From the NCBI RefSeq assembly GCF_042679085.1, contig NZ_JBHTLQ010000013.1, positions 27,279 to 91,278 on the forward strand: a DNA stretch of 64,000 nucleotides, written 5' to 3'. Origin of the DNA: Phenylobacterium conjunctum (lineage in GTDB: Bacteria; Pseudomonadota; Alphaproteobacteria; Caulobacterales; Caulobacteraceae). Shown here piece after piece: positions 1 through 9,142 of the stretch (the first letter of the stretch is position 1; each line of letters starts with the position of its first letter). The notes under the pieces were generated by a model. The model was not told the origin of the DNA. It worked only from the letters and a program-made list of their open reading frames with translations, and did not search any database. The translations under genes and the position numbers were made by a program.

Positions 1-210
1 CCGGTCGAAGTCCGTCCGGACCGTCGTAAGGCCCTGGCCATCCGTTGGCTGGTGACCGCTGCGCGCAAGCGCGGTGAGAACACCATGACGGACAAGCTGG
101 CGGGCGAGCTGCTCGACGCGGCCTCGAACCGCGGCACGGCCGTCAAGAAGCGCGAAGACACGCACAAGATGGCGGAAGCCAACCGCGCCTTCTCGCACTA
201 CCGCTGGTAA
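1..210 (+). CDS. rpsG: 30S ribosomal protein S7 (uS7), 3' part only
   Basis: The first 69 codons visible read in frame from base 1 to a TAA at 208-210 and give the typical S7 C-terminal half (PVEVRPDRRKALAIRW, then KMAEANRAFSHYRW). S7 nucleates assembly of the 30S head and contacts 16S rRNA at the exit site. The 5' end lies outside the window. It is followed by fusA and tuf, the classical str operon order, so the missing upstream gene should be rpsL. Too little is present to judge the start. Confidence 0.95.
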   Translation, partial: PVEVRPDRRKALAIRWLVTAARKRGENTMTDKLAGELLDAASNRGTAVKKREDTHKMAEANRAFSHYRW

Positions 211-232
211 CGCCGGCAATCCATCGCTTCCC

Positions 233-264
233 GGCGCGGGCGGTTTAGGCTAAACCGCCCGCGC
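233..264 (+). terminator. Perfect hairpin between rpsG and fusA (attenuator-like)
   Basis: A 15-bp perfect inverted repeat, GCGCGGGCGGTTTAG at 234-248 and its complement at 250-264, has a single central base, so the real loop is a few bases of the TTTAGGCTAAA centre. There is no T-run after it, so complete termination is unlikely. It may attenuate or protect the rpsG end relative to fusA. Role is inference. Confidence 0.5.
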
Positions 265-310
265 TGTTCGTTCAGATACTCCCGAACGCCCCTCCAGCAG
301 AGCATCCGCT

Positions 311-2389
311 ATGCCCCGCACGCATAAAATCGAAGACTACCGCAACTTCGGAATCATGGCCCACATCGATGCGGGCAAGACGACGACGACCGAGCGGATC
401 CTGTACTACACCGGCAAGAGCCATAAGATCGGCGAAGTCCACGACGGCGCTGCGACCATGGACTGGATGGAGCAGGAGCAGGAACGCGGCATCACGATCA
501 CGTCGGCCGCGACGACCGCCTTCTGGAACGAGAAGCGCCTGAACATCATCGACACCCCCGGGCACGTCGACTTCACCATCGAAGTCGAGCGCTCGCTGCG
601 CGTGCTCGACGGCGCCGTGACGGTGCTGGACGGCAACGCCGGCGTCGAACCGCAGACCGAAACCGTCTGGCGCCAGGCCGACAAGTACAAGGTTCCGCGG
701 ATCGTGTTCGTCAACAAGATGGACAAGATCGGCGCCGACTTCGACAAGTCCGTCGAGTCCATCCGCGACCGTCTGGGCGCGAAGGCTGTTCCGATCCAGT
801 TCCCGATCGGTTCGGAATCGAACCTGAAGGGTCTCGTGGACCTGGTCCGCATGAAGGCCGTGGTCTGGGACAATGACGGCCTGGGCGCGTCCTATCGTGA
901 CGAGGAAATCCCGGCGGACCTGCAGGCCAAGGCCGAGGAAGCCCGCAACTACCTGATCGAGAACGCCGTCGAACTCGACGACGAGGCGATGGAAGCCTAT
1001 CTGGGCGGCGAAGAGCCCTCGGAAGCGACCATCAAGAAGTGCATCCGTAAGGCCGTGCTGACCGGCGCCTTCTATCCGATCCTCTGCGGCTCGGCCTTCA
1101 AGAACAAGGGCGTCCAGCCCCTGCTCGACGCCGTCGTCGACTACCTGCCGTCGCCGGTGGACATCCCGCCGACCGCCGGCATCGACTTCAAGACCGAAGA
1201 GCCGGTTGTCCGTAAGGCTTCGGACGACGAACCGCTGTCGGTCCTGGCGTTCAAGATCATGGACGACCCCTTCGTCGGTTCGCTGACCTTCTGCCGCATC
1301 TATTCGGGCAAGCTCGAAACCGGCATGAGCCTGATGAACTCGACCCGCGACAAGCGCGAGCGCGTCGGCCGCATGCTGCTGATGCACTCGAACAACCGCG
1401 AGGACATCAAGGAAGCCTATGCCGGCGACATCGTCGCCCTGGCCGGCCTGAAGGAAACCCGTACCGGCGACACCCTGTGCGACCCGCTGAAGTCGCCGGT
1501 GATCCTGGAGCGCATGGAGTTCCCGGCCCCGGTTATCGAAATCGCCGTCGAGCCCAAGTCGAAGGCTGACCAGGAAAAGCTGGGCGTCGCCCTGCAGAAG
1601 CTGGCCGCCGAAGATCCGTCCTTCACCGTCTCGACCGACCACGAGTCCGGCCAGACGATCCTGAAGGGCATGGGTGAACTGCACCTGGACATCAAGATCG
1701 ACATCCTGAAGCGGACCTACAAGGTCGAGGCCAATATCGGCGCGCCGCAGGTGGCCTATCGCGAGAGCCTGGGTAAGAAGGTCGACATCGACTACACCCA
1801 CAAGAAGCAGACCGGCGGCACCGGCCAGTTCGCCCGCGTCATGCTGACCTTCGAACCGGGCGAACCCGGCTCGGGCTTCGTGTTCGAAAGCGCCATCGTC
1901 GGCGGCGCCGTGCCGAAGGAATACATCCCCGGCGTCGAAAAGGGTCTGGAGTCCGTCAAGGACAACGGCCTGCTCGCCGGCTTCCCGCTGATCGACTTCA
2001 AGGCCACCTTGACCGACGGCAAGTATCACGACGTGGACTCCTCCGTGCTGGCCTTCGAAATCGCCGCCCGCGGCGCTTTCAAGGAACTGCGCGAGAAGGG
2101 CGCCCCGAAGCTGCTCGAACCGATCATGGCCGTCGAGGTTGTGACCCCGGAAGAGTACCTGGGTTCGGTCATCGGCGACCTCAACGGTCGTCGGGGCATG
2201 ATCCAGGGCCAAGACACGCGCGGCAACGCGATCGTCGTCAACGCCTTCGTGCCGCTGGCGAACATGTTCGGCTATGTGAACACCCTCCGGGGCATGTCGC
2301 AGGGCCGCGCTCAGTTCACCATGCAATACGATCACTACGACCCGGTGCCGCAACACGTCGCCGACGAAGTCATCAAGAAGTACGCCTAA
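311..2389 (+). CDS. fusA: Elongation factor G
   Basis: A 692-residue translational GTPase that drives translocation of tRNA and mRNA on the ribosome. The G motifs are intact: AHIDAGKTTT near residue 17-26 (P-loop), DTPGH near 81, and NKMD near 135. The C-terminal domains IV and V end in the standard way (HVADEVIKKYA). Length matches the family. The start at 311 follows only a weak purine stretch (AGCAGAG), but the N-terminus MPRTHKIEDYRNFGIMAHIDAGK is canonical for alphaproteobacteria. It sits between rpsG and tuf, probably co-transcribed through the hairpin at 233-264. Confidence 0.98.
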   Translation: MPRTHKIEDYRNFGIMAHIDAGKTTTTERILYYTGKSHKIGEVHDGAATMDWMEQEQERGITITSAATTAFWNEKRLNIIDTPGHVDFTIEVERSLRVLDGAVTVLDGNAGVEPQTETVWRQADKYKVPRIVFVNKMDKIGADFDKSVESIRDRLGAKAVPIQFPIGSESNLKGLVDLVRMKAVVWDNDGLGASYRDEEIPADLQAKAEEARNYLIENAVELDDEAMEAYLGGEEPSEATIKKCIRKAVLTGAFYPILCGSAFKNKGVQPLLDAVVDYLPSPVDIPPTAGIDFKTEEPVVRKASDDEPLSVLAFKIMDDPFVGSLTFCRIYSGKLETGMSLMNSTRDKRERVGRMLLMHSNNREDIKEAYAGDIVALAGLKETRTGDTLCDPLKSPVILERMEFPAPVIEIAVEPKSKADQEKLGVALQKLAAEDPSFTVSTDHESGQTILKGMGELHLDIKIDILKRTYKVEANIGAPQVAYRESLGKKVDIDYTHKKQTGGTGQFARVMLTFEPGEPGSGFVFESAIVGGAVPKEYIPGVEKGLESVKDNGLLAGFPLIDFKATLTDGKYHDVDSSVLAFEIAARGAFKELREKGAPKLLEPIMAVEVVTPEEYLGSVIGDLNGRRGMIQGQDTRGNAIVVNAFVPLANMFGYVNTLRGMSQGRAQFTMQYDHYDPVPQHVADEVIKKYA

Positions 2390-2437
2390 CCCCAACCCTA
2401 GTTTAGAGGACAAGCCCGGACAGGGCTGGAGCTTGAA

Positions 2438-3628
<1,191 letters not shown>

Positions 3629-3639
3629 TCTCGACGGCT

Positions 3640-3659
3640 CGGCCCGCTTCGGCGGGCCG
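3640..3659 (+). other. UUCG-loop hairpin after tuf
   Basis: Arms CGGCCCGC (3640-3647) and GCGGGCCG (3652-3659) enclose TTCG, a very stable tetraloop. It starts 11 bases after the tuf stop and lies upstream of the terminator, so it probably protects the mRNA 3' end from exonucleases. Confidence 0.6.
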
Positions 3660-3679
3660 GACCACGCACTCAAAGATCA

Positions 3680-3710
3680 GGCCGCCCAGGACATCCTGGG
3701 CGGCCTTTTC
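3680..3710 (+). terminator. Intrinsic terminator of the str operon
   Basis: A 12-bp perfect stem (GGCCGCCCAGGA at 3680-3691, complement at 3694-3705) is followed by TTTTC. It separates tuf from the convergent gene ending at 3733. Confidence 0.85.
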
Positions 3711-3732
3711 TGTTTCCGATTGTGGGCTGGGG

Positions 3733-4449
3733 TTAGCGGACCTGGCGCATCGAGCTGATGGCCTGGGCCATGCCGAAGCGGGTCAGGTCCGGCACGTCGC
3801 GATCGAACACCTGGCAGCGGCCGCGGAAGTCGCTGTCGGTGCAGACCTCCCAGGCCCCGCGGCCGATCTTCAGGCTCATGGCCTGGTCATTGTACTGGCG
3901 CGGCAGGTTGGTGATCTCGCGGCTCGTGCCAAAGGCTGCGCCGCCGAAGTTGGGATTGGTGAACAGCGTCATGGAGCCGCCGGCGACCGGGCGGGGGCGG
4001 TCATTGCCGTAGCCCCCGTTCCCGTAACCGCCGCCATAGCCGCCATTGCCATAGCCGCCGTTGCCATAGCCGCCGCCGCTGTAGCCACCGTTTCCGTAGC
4101 CACCGTTTCCGTAGCCACCGTTTCCGTAGCCGCCGTTGTTGTAGCCGCCGTTGTTGTAGCCGCCGCCCATGTAGCAGGTGAGCTGACCATCACGGTTCTC
4201 GATCTCGCCGCGGCAGTCGCTGAAGCGCAGGGTGGAGCCGCGCCAGGCGCCGCGCATGTCCCGGCACTCCGCCGACAACAGGGCGCCGCCATTCACGCGC
4301 TCGGTGCGCACATTGCGACAGCTCTGCCAGTAGCTCCCAGGGGGCGGGGCGTCATAGCCCTGGGCCGTAACGGTCGCCGGGACCGCGGACAGGGCTGCGG
4401 CGCCGATGACAGCGGCCAGGCCGCTCTTGATGACTGTATCGAGGCTCAT
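3733..4449 (-). CDS. Exported CVNH domain / GGY-repeat / beta-gamma crystallin fusion protein
   Basis: A 238-residue protein. Residues 1-30 form a signal peptide (hydrophobic core, then VTAQ). Residues 38-92 resemble a CVNH (cyanovirin-N-like) lectin domain: GSYWQSCRNV, LLSAECRDMRG, LRFSDCRGEIENRDGQLTC, with four cysteines. Residues 95-149 are a low-complexity run of GGYGN and GGYNN units. Residues 159-238 look like a beta/gamma-crystallin fold (MTLFTNPNFGG, then VCTDSDFRGRCQVFDRDVPDL), which often binds calcium. Function is not known; carbohydrate or surface binding outside the cytoplasm is inferred from the domains. Its single-gene unit is convergent with tuf, and the palindromic element at 4488-4602 lies just upstream of its start. 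Confidence 0.8.
   Translation of the reverse strand: MSLDTVIKSGLAAVIGAAALSAVPATVTAQGYDAPPPGSYWQSCRNVRTERVNGGALLSAECRDMRGAWRGSTLRFSDCRGEIENRDGQLTCYMGGGYNNGGYNNGGYGNGGYGNGGYGNGGYSGGGYGNGGYGNGGYGGGYGNGGYGNDRPRPVAGGSMTLFTNPNFGGAAFGTSREITNLPRQYNDQAMSLKIGRGAWEVCTDSDFRGRCQVFDRDVPDLTRFGMAQAISSMRQVR
4003..4167 (-). repeat. Tandem in-frame repeat encoding GGYGN/GGYNN units
   Basis: A run of near-identical 15-base units (CCGTTTCCGTAGCCA type on the plus strand) inside the CVNH-crystallin gene, encoding about eleven glycine/tyrosine/asparagine pentads. Copies differ mainly at third positions. Such tracts change copy number easily by slippage, and unit changes here would keep the frame. Confidence 0.85.
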
Positions 4450-4487
4450 GGCCCAACTCCGATCATTTCAGTCCCTCAGCGCCACCC

Positions 4488-4602
4488 TAGAGCGTGATAG
4501 CCGAAAGTGGAATCCGGTTTCGGCGATCATCACGCTCTAACTTTTTGAATTAGAGCCTCATTTGTCCCGTCGAATGTTTCAATTCGACGGGATGAGGCTC
4601 TA
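4488..4602. repeat. Double intergenic palindrome (alphaproteobacterial repeat element)
   Basis: Two adjacent hairpins. The first has outer arms TAGAGCGTGAT (4488-4498) and ATCACGCTCTA (4529-4539) with an inner CCGAAA/TTTCGG stem around GTGGAATCCGG. The second has arms TAGAGCCTCA (4551-4560) and TGAGGCTCTA (4593-4602) with an inner TCCCGTCGAAT/ATTCGACGGGA stem. The core 'GTGGAAtCCGGTTTCGG' flanked by AGAGC-type arms resembles a very common dispersed repeat of Rhizobiales genomes. It fills most of the gap between the divergent genes at 4449 and 4683. Confidence 0.75.
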
Positions 4603-4682
4603 GGGCGAGGCGTAGGGGAGGGAAAGGCCAAGCCTTGACTCAGGGCTGGCCCTCGGGCCGCCTGTAGATGGAGGGGGAGCCG

Positions 4683-6176
4683 ATGATCAAGCGCTGGATT
4701 CGAGGTGGACTGGCCCTGCTGGCGGGCTTTCAGGTGTCAGGCGCGGCCCTGGCGGCGGAGCCCCGGCTGGACCGGATGACCGGCGGCGAGTTGGCCGCCT
4801 TCACCCGCGCCCTGCCCAAGGGCGGAGAGCTGCACAACCACATCTCAGGGGCGGTGTTCGGTGAGGCGCTGCTGGCCTGGGCGGCGGAGGATGGCCTGTG
4901 CGTGGACGTGGCCCGCCTGGCCCTGGCCCCGGCCTGCCAGCCGGGGGGCGACCTGAAGCCCGCCAGCACCGCCCTGCGCGACGAGGATCTGCGCAGCGCC
5001 TTGCTGGACTCCTTCTCCGTCCGCCATCCGGACTTTCGGGACCGGTCGGGTCATGACCAGTTCTTCGGGGTGTTCAGCCGGATCGGCGCGGTCTCCGAGA
5101 CCCGCGGCGGCGACGCCTTGGCCTTTGTGCTCGACAGCCTGGGCCGGCAGAACACCTTCTATCTTGAAGCCATGATCACGCCCCAGGGGGCGGCGGCCGC
5201 GGCCAAGGGGGCCATCGCCGGCTGGAAGGGCGGGGACCTCGCCGCCCAGGCCGCCGCGACGCGCGCCCAGGGGCTGGACGCCCTGGTCCCCCTGGTCAGC
5301 GCCCAGACAGACGCCCTGGAAGCCCGGGCCCGCACCGTCATGCGCTGCGGCCAGCCCGACGCCTCGCCGGGGTGCCAGGTGACGGTGCGCTACCTCTACC
5401 AGACCATCCGGGTTCTGCCGCCGGAACAGACCTTCGCCCAGATCCAGCTGGGCGTGGCCATGGTGGCCGCCGACAAGCGCTGGGTCGGGATCCAGATGGT
5501 GGCGCCGGAGGACCATCCCAATGCGGTCGCCAACTACAGCCTGCACATGCGCATGGTGGACTATCTGACCGACCATGGCCGCAAGGCGCCCGCCGCCCTG
5601 CACGCCGGCGAGCTGACCCTGAAGGTCGCCCCGCCGTCGGCCCTGCGGTCGCACATCGCCGAGGCCATTCGCGTGGCCGGGGCGCGCCGCATCGGCCACG
5701 GGGTCGATTTCCCGCACGAGGACGGCGCCGAGGCCCTGGCCGCCGAAGCCGCCGCCAAGGGGGTGATGGTCGAGGTCAATCTCAGCTCCAACGACGCGAT
5801 CCTCGAGGTGCGGGGCCAGGCGCATCCCGTCGCCTGGCTGCGGGCCCGCGGCGTGCCGACCAGCCTGTCCACCGACGACGCCGGCCTGCTGCGCATTGAC
5901 CTGTCCCGGGAGTATGCGCGGGCCGCGGAGGAGGGGGCGGCCTATGCTGACCTGAAGCGCTCCGCCCGCAACGCCATCGCCTTCTCCTTCCTGGCGGGGG
6001 AGGGGCTCTGGAGCGACCCCGGAACCTACGCGCGCCCGGCCAGGGCCTGCGCCGGTCAGCTGGGCGCGGAGACGCCCAAGCCCGGCCCCTGCGCCGCCCT
6101 GGTGGCCGCCTCGGACAAGGCGCGGGAACAGTGGCGGCATGAGCGGCTGCTGACCGAGTTCGAGGCCGGCAGATGA
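4683..6176 (+). CDS. Exported adenosine-deaminase-family amidohydrolase
   Basis: About 497 residues with an N-terminal signal peptide (MIKRWIRGGLALLAGF ... AALAAE) and the metal-dependent deaminase fold of the adenosine/AMP deaminase family. Seen: LPKGGELHNHISGAV (HxH metal motif), HAGEL (metal His and Glu), RIGHGVDF, NLSSND, and STDDAGLL (metal Asp pair). An export signal suggests it acts on extracytoplasmic adenosine or a related purine, like ADGF-type enzymes; substrate is inferred. The start at 4683 is chosen because GGAGGGGGAG lies just upstream; an in-frame ATG at 4668 has no good ribosome site and would precede the SD. Confidence 0.85.
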   Translation: MIKRWIRGGLALLAGFQVSGAALAAEPRLDRMTGGELAAFTRALPKGGELHNHISGAVFGEALLAWAAEDGLCVDVARLALAPACQPGGDLKPASTALRDEDLRSALLDSFSVRHPDFRDRSGHDQFFGVFSRIGAVSETRGGDALAFVLDSLGRQNTFYLEAMITPQGAAAAAKGAIAGWKGGDLAAQAAATRAQGLDALVPLVSAQTDALEARARTVMRCGQPDASPGCQVTVRYLYQTIRVLPPEQTFAQIQLGVAMVAADKRWVGIQMVAPEDHPNAVANYSLHMRMVDYLTDHGRKAPAALHAGELTLKVAPPSALRSHIAEAIRVAGARRIGHGVDFPHEDGAEALAAEAAAKGVMVEVNLSSNDAILEVRGQAHPVAWLRARGVPTSLSTDDAGLLRIDLSREYARAAEEGAAYADLKRSARNAIAFSFLAGEGLWSDPGTYARPARACAGQLGAETPKPGPCAALVAASDKAREQWRHERLLTEFEAGR

Positions 6177-6265
6177 AACCTCTGTCATGACCTCGAATTA
6201 AGCTGTCTGGGCGGGCGACAGCGGATACCCCTGACCCAAGGTTGTTCAGAACAGGGGAGAGACGC

Positions 6266-7096
6266 ATGCGTCTTCCAGTCGCCATCGCCGCCTGCGCCGT
6301 CGTCATGAGCGCCGCTGGCGCCGCCAACGCCGCCTCGGTGGAAATCAAGGACGCGGTCGCCCGGGTCGTCGTCATCCCCGAGGACCGCGCGGACGTGAAG
6401 GTGGAAATCCTGACCACCCACCCCGACCTGCCGCTGCAGGTGCGCAGCGCCGGGGGCAAATGGATCATCGACGGCAATCTCAACCGCCGCATCCGCGACT
6501 GCAACGCCACCATGGGCCGGACTTCGGTGCGGGTCGCGAACCTGGGCGAGGTCGCCTACGACGCCATGCCCCAGGTGGTGGTCCGCACGCCCCGCGATGT
6601 CCGGCTCACCGCCGGCGGTGCGGTGTTCGGCTCGGTGGGCAAGTCCGCCAGCCTGGACTTCGCCAACGCCGGCTGCGGCGACTGGACCCTTGCTAATGTG
6701 ACCGGCAAGCTCAGCGTCAGCGAGGCGGGCTCCGGCGACGTCAACACAGGCGCGGCGGGCGAGGCCGTCATCCAGATCGCCGGCTCCGGCGATGTGCGCA
6801 CCCAGGCCGTCTCCGGCGCCCTGGAAGTCTCCGTGGCCGGCTCGGGCGATGTCGGGGTGGCCTCGGTGTCCGGCCCGGCCAAGGTCCGCGTGGCGGGCTC
6901 AGGCGACGTGCGCATCGCCGCCGGGCGCGCCCAGAGGATGGACGTCACTGTCGCCGGCTCGGGCGATGTGCGCATGGACGGGGAGGTCGGCGACCTCGAC
7001 GCGCGGATTGTCGGCTCCGGCGACGTGCGCGTGCGAAAGGTCACGGGCGCGGTGAAGAAGTCGGTCATGGGCTCCGGTGGCGTCACCATCGGCTGA
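6266..7096 (+). CDS. Exported GIN-domain (DUF2807) beta-helix repeat protein
   Basis: 276 residues: a signal peptide (MRLPVAIAACAVVMSAAGAANAA), then a region resembling the 'putative auto-transporter adhesin head GIN' domain. The C-terminal half holds six GSGDV motifs spaced about 18-22 residues apart plus a final GSGGV, matching the turns of a right-handed parallel beta-helix. Function unknown; surface or periplasmic. The start at 6266 has AGGGGAGAG 5 bases upstream; an in-frame TTG at 6242 is less likely. It lies 89 bp after the deaminase gene. Confidence 0.8.
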   Translation: MRLPVAIAACAVVMSAAGAANAASVEIKDAVARVVVIPEDRADVKVEILTTHPDLPLQVRSAGGKWIIDGNLNRRIRDCNATMGRTSVRVANLGEVAYDAMPQVVVRTPRDVRLTAGGAVFGSVGKSASLDFANAGCGDWTLANVTGKLSVSEAGSGDVNTGAAGEAVIQIAGSGDVRTQAVSGALEVSVAGSGDVGVASVSGPAKVRVAGSGDVRIAAGRAQRMDVTVAGSGDVRMDGEVGDLDARIVGSGDVRVRKVTGAVKKSVMGSGGVTIG

Positions 7097-7142
7097 CCGG
7101 GCAGGGGGCTTCGCTTGCGCGTCGCGAAGCTTCGGCTCGCCC

Positions 7143-7171
7143 TTGACGGGACCGAGTCGCCCACGTATAGA
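7143..7171 (+). promoter_or_regulatory. Probable housekeeping promoter of the S10 operon
   Basis: TTGACG at 7143-7148, a 17-base spacer, and TATAGA at 7166-7171. This agrees with general sigma-70 spacing and with the Caulobacter housekeeping consensus (TTGACGG -35). It is about 250 bases ahead of rpsJ. Confidence 0.7.
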
Positions 7172-7422
7172 CCCGCCTCCTGTTGGACTGGCTGTGCGGC
7201 TCCAAAGCGATTTGGAAACGCAGACGCGGTTCGCGGAACGACCTGAGACAGTGCTAAACAGCGTTTCGGGAAGGGGGCCCTCGCGGAAAGGTTTCGCGCG
7301 GGCCTATGTCGTTTGAGCGGACTTACGCGTACGAGCGCCCCGCAAGGGGAGTTCGGGTTGGTCTTTGAAATGGTCAAGTCACGCGGACGGACCGTCGTCT
7401 GTAGGGGAAATTGAAGAGCGAT
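7172..7422 (+). promoter_or_regulatory. Long 5' leader of rpsJ with several hairpins
   Basis: No gene is seen in this 250-base stretch. It contains a stem GGCCCTCGCG (7276-7285) with CGCGCGGGCC (7295-7304, one mismatch) and a GNRA hairpin CCCC-GCAA-GGGG at 7338-7349. Other proteobacteria control the S10 operon by L4 binding to the leader; whether this leader does so is unknown. Confidence 0.4.
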
Positions 7423-7731
7423 ATGGATCGTCAGAACATCCGCATCCGGCTCAAGGCCTTCGATCACCGCGTGCTGGACCATTCCACACGCGAGATCGTC
7501 AATACGGCCAAGCGCACCGGCGCGACCGTGCGGGGGCCCATCCCCCTGCCGACGCAGATCGAAAAGTTCACCGTCAACCGCTCGCCGCACATCGACAAGA
7601 AGTCGCGCGAGCAGTTCGAAATCCGCACGCACAAGCGCGTGCTCGATATCGTCGACCCCACCCCGCAGACTGTGGACGCGCTGATGAAGCTCGACCTGTC
7701 CGCCGGCGTGGACGTCGAGATCAAGCTCTAA
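7423..7731 (+). CDS. rpsJ: 30S ribosomal protein S10 (uS10)
   Basis: 102 residues beginning MDRQNIRIRLKAFDHRVLD, the canonical alphaproteobacterial S10 start. The protein is part of the 30S head and, in other bacteria, of NusB-dependent antitermination complexes. An in-frame TTG at 7411 would add four residues that the family lacks, so the ATG at 7423 is preferred. It is the first gene of the S10 operon, 13 bp ahead of rplC. Confidence 0.97.
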   Translation: MDRQNIRIRLKAFDHRVLDHSTREIVNTAKRTGATVRGPIPLPTQIEKFTVNRSPHIDKKSREQFEIRTHKRVLDIVDPTPQTVDALMKLDLSAGVDVEIKL

Positions 7732-7744
7732 GGGGACCCTGCCG

Positions 7745-8503
7745 ATGCGTACCGGCGTGATCGCCAAGAAGCTGGGCATGGCGCGCTTCTTTGATGAAGC
7801 GGGATCCCATGTCCCTGTGACCGTCCTCAGCCTCGAAGGCTGCCAGGTGACGGGTCAGCGCACCTCTGAGAAGGATGGCTATGTGGCCCTCCAGCTCGGC
7901 GCGGGCGCCAAGAAGGCCAAGAACACGAACAAAGCCCTGCGTGGCCAGTTCGCCAAGGCCGAAGTCGAACCCAAGCGTGAAGTCGCGGAATTCCGCGTCT
8001 CCGCCGACAACCTGATCGAGGTCGGCGCGGAACTCACCGCAGACCACTTCGTCGAAGGTCAGAAGGTCGATGTGACCGGCGTGACCGTCGGTAAGGGTTT
8101 CGCCGGTTCCATGAAGCGTTGGAACTTCGGCGGCATGCGCGCCACCCACGGCGTTTCCGTCTCGCACCGTGCTCACGGTTCGACCGGTAACCGCCAGGAT
8201 CCGGGCCGCACCTTCCCGGGCAAGAAGATGGCTGGTCACCTCGGCCAGGAAACCGTCACCACCCTGAACCTGACCGTGTGGCGCATCGACGCCGAGCGCG
8301 GCCTGATCATGGTCAAGGGCGCCGTCCCCGGTCACGAAGGCTCCTTCGTGAAGATCCGCGACGCCGTGAAGGTCGCCCTGCCGGCCGAGGCCCCCAAGCC
8401 CGGCGCGTTCCGTAAGCCCGGCCAGGTCGCCGTCGCCGCTGAAGCCGCGCCCGCCGCGGAAGAAGCCCCGGCCGAGGCCCCCCAAGCTGAGGGCCAAGAA
8501 TAA
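7745..8503 (+). CDS. rplC: 50S ribosomal protein L3 (uL3)
   Basis: 252 residues. The core runs from MRTGVIAKKLGMARFF through the extended loop (GNRQDPGRTFPGKKMAGHLG) that reaches toward the peptidyl transferase centre. About 40 C-terminal residues form an Ala/Glu/Pro-rich tail (AEAAPAAEEAPAEAPQAEG) beyond the usual fold, common in alphaproteobacteria and probably disordered. The TAA is immediately followed by the rplD ATG. Confidence 0.97.
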   Translation: MRTGVIAKKLGMARFFDEAGSHVPVTVLSLEGCQVTGQRTSEKDGYVALQLGAGAKKAKNTNKALRGQFAKAEVEPKREVAEFRVSADNLIEVGAELTADHFVEGQKVDVTGVTVGKGFAGSMKRWNFGGMRATHGVSVSHRAHGSTGNRQDPGRTFPGKKMAGHLGQETVTTLNLTVWRIDAERGLIMVKGAVPGHEGSFVKIRDAVKVALPAEAPKPGAFRKPGQVAVAAEAAPAAEEAPAEAPQAEGQE

Positions 8504-9142
8504 ATGAAACTCGACGTCATCAAGCTCGACGGCGGGAAGGGCGGTTCGATCGAACTGTCTGACGCCATCTTCGGCATCGAAGAGATCCGCGGGGACATCC
8601 TCCAGCGCATGGTCACCTGGCAACTCGCCAAGCGCCGCGCCGGCACCCACAAGATCCAAGTCCGTAACGAGGTCTCTCGCACGGGCAAGAAGATGTACAA
8701 GCAGAAGGGCACCGGCGGCGCTCGTCACGGCTCGCGCCGTGCGGCCCAGTTCGTCGGCGGCGCCAAGGCCCACGGTCCCGTGGTCCGCAGCCATGCCTTC
8801 GACCTGCCCAAGAAGTTCCGCGCCCTGGCCCTGCGCCATGCGCTGTCTTCCAAGGCCAAGTCCGGCTCGCTCGTGGTCGTGGACAGCGTCTCGATCAACG
8901 ATCCCAAGACCGGCGCCCTGCGCGCCCAACTGGGCAAGATCGGCCTGACCAACGCCCTGGTGATCGCGGGTCCGGAAGTGGACGCCAACTTCAAGCTCGC
9001 CGCCCGCAACATTCCGAACGTGGACGTGCTGCCGAACGCTGGCCTGAACGTCTATGACGTGCTGCGTCGCCAGACCCTGGTCCTGACCAAGGACGCGGTC
9101 GATGCGATCAACGCCCGCTTCGCTGAGAAGGAGGCCGCGTGA
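8504..9142 (+). CDS. rplD: 50S ribosomal protein L4 (uL4)
   Basis: 212 residues with the conserved arginine/glycine-rich loop (RNEVSRTGKKMYKQKGTGGARHGSRR) that lines the peptide exit tunnel. In enterobacteria L4 represses its own operon. The start abuts the rplC stop, and the stop TGA at 9140-9142 overlaps the next ATG, so translation of L3-L4-L23 is probably coupled. Confidence 0.97.
   Translation: MKLDVIKLDGGKGGSIELSDAIFGIEEIRGDILQRMVTWQLAKRRAGTHKIQVRNEVSRTGKKMYKQKGTGGARHGSRRAAQFVGGAKAHGPVVRSHAFDLPKKFRALALRHALSSKAKSGSLVVVDSVSINDPKTGALRAQLGKIGLTNALVIAGPEVDANFKLAARNIPNVDVLPNAGLNVYDVLRRQTLVLTKDAVDAINARFAEKEAA

Noticed and set aside
4003..4167. Short regular repeats that could suggest a CRISPR array
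   Set aside because: Units are contiguous without spacers, in frame, and encode GGYGN/GGYNN; no cas genes are present.
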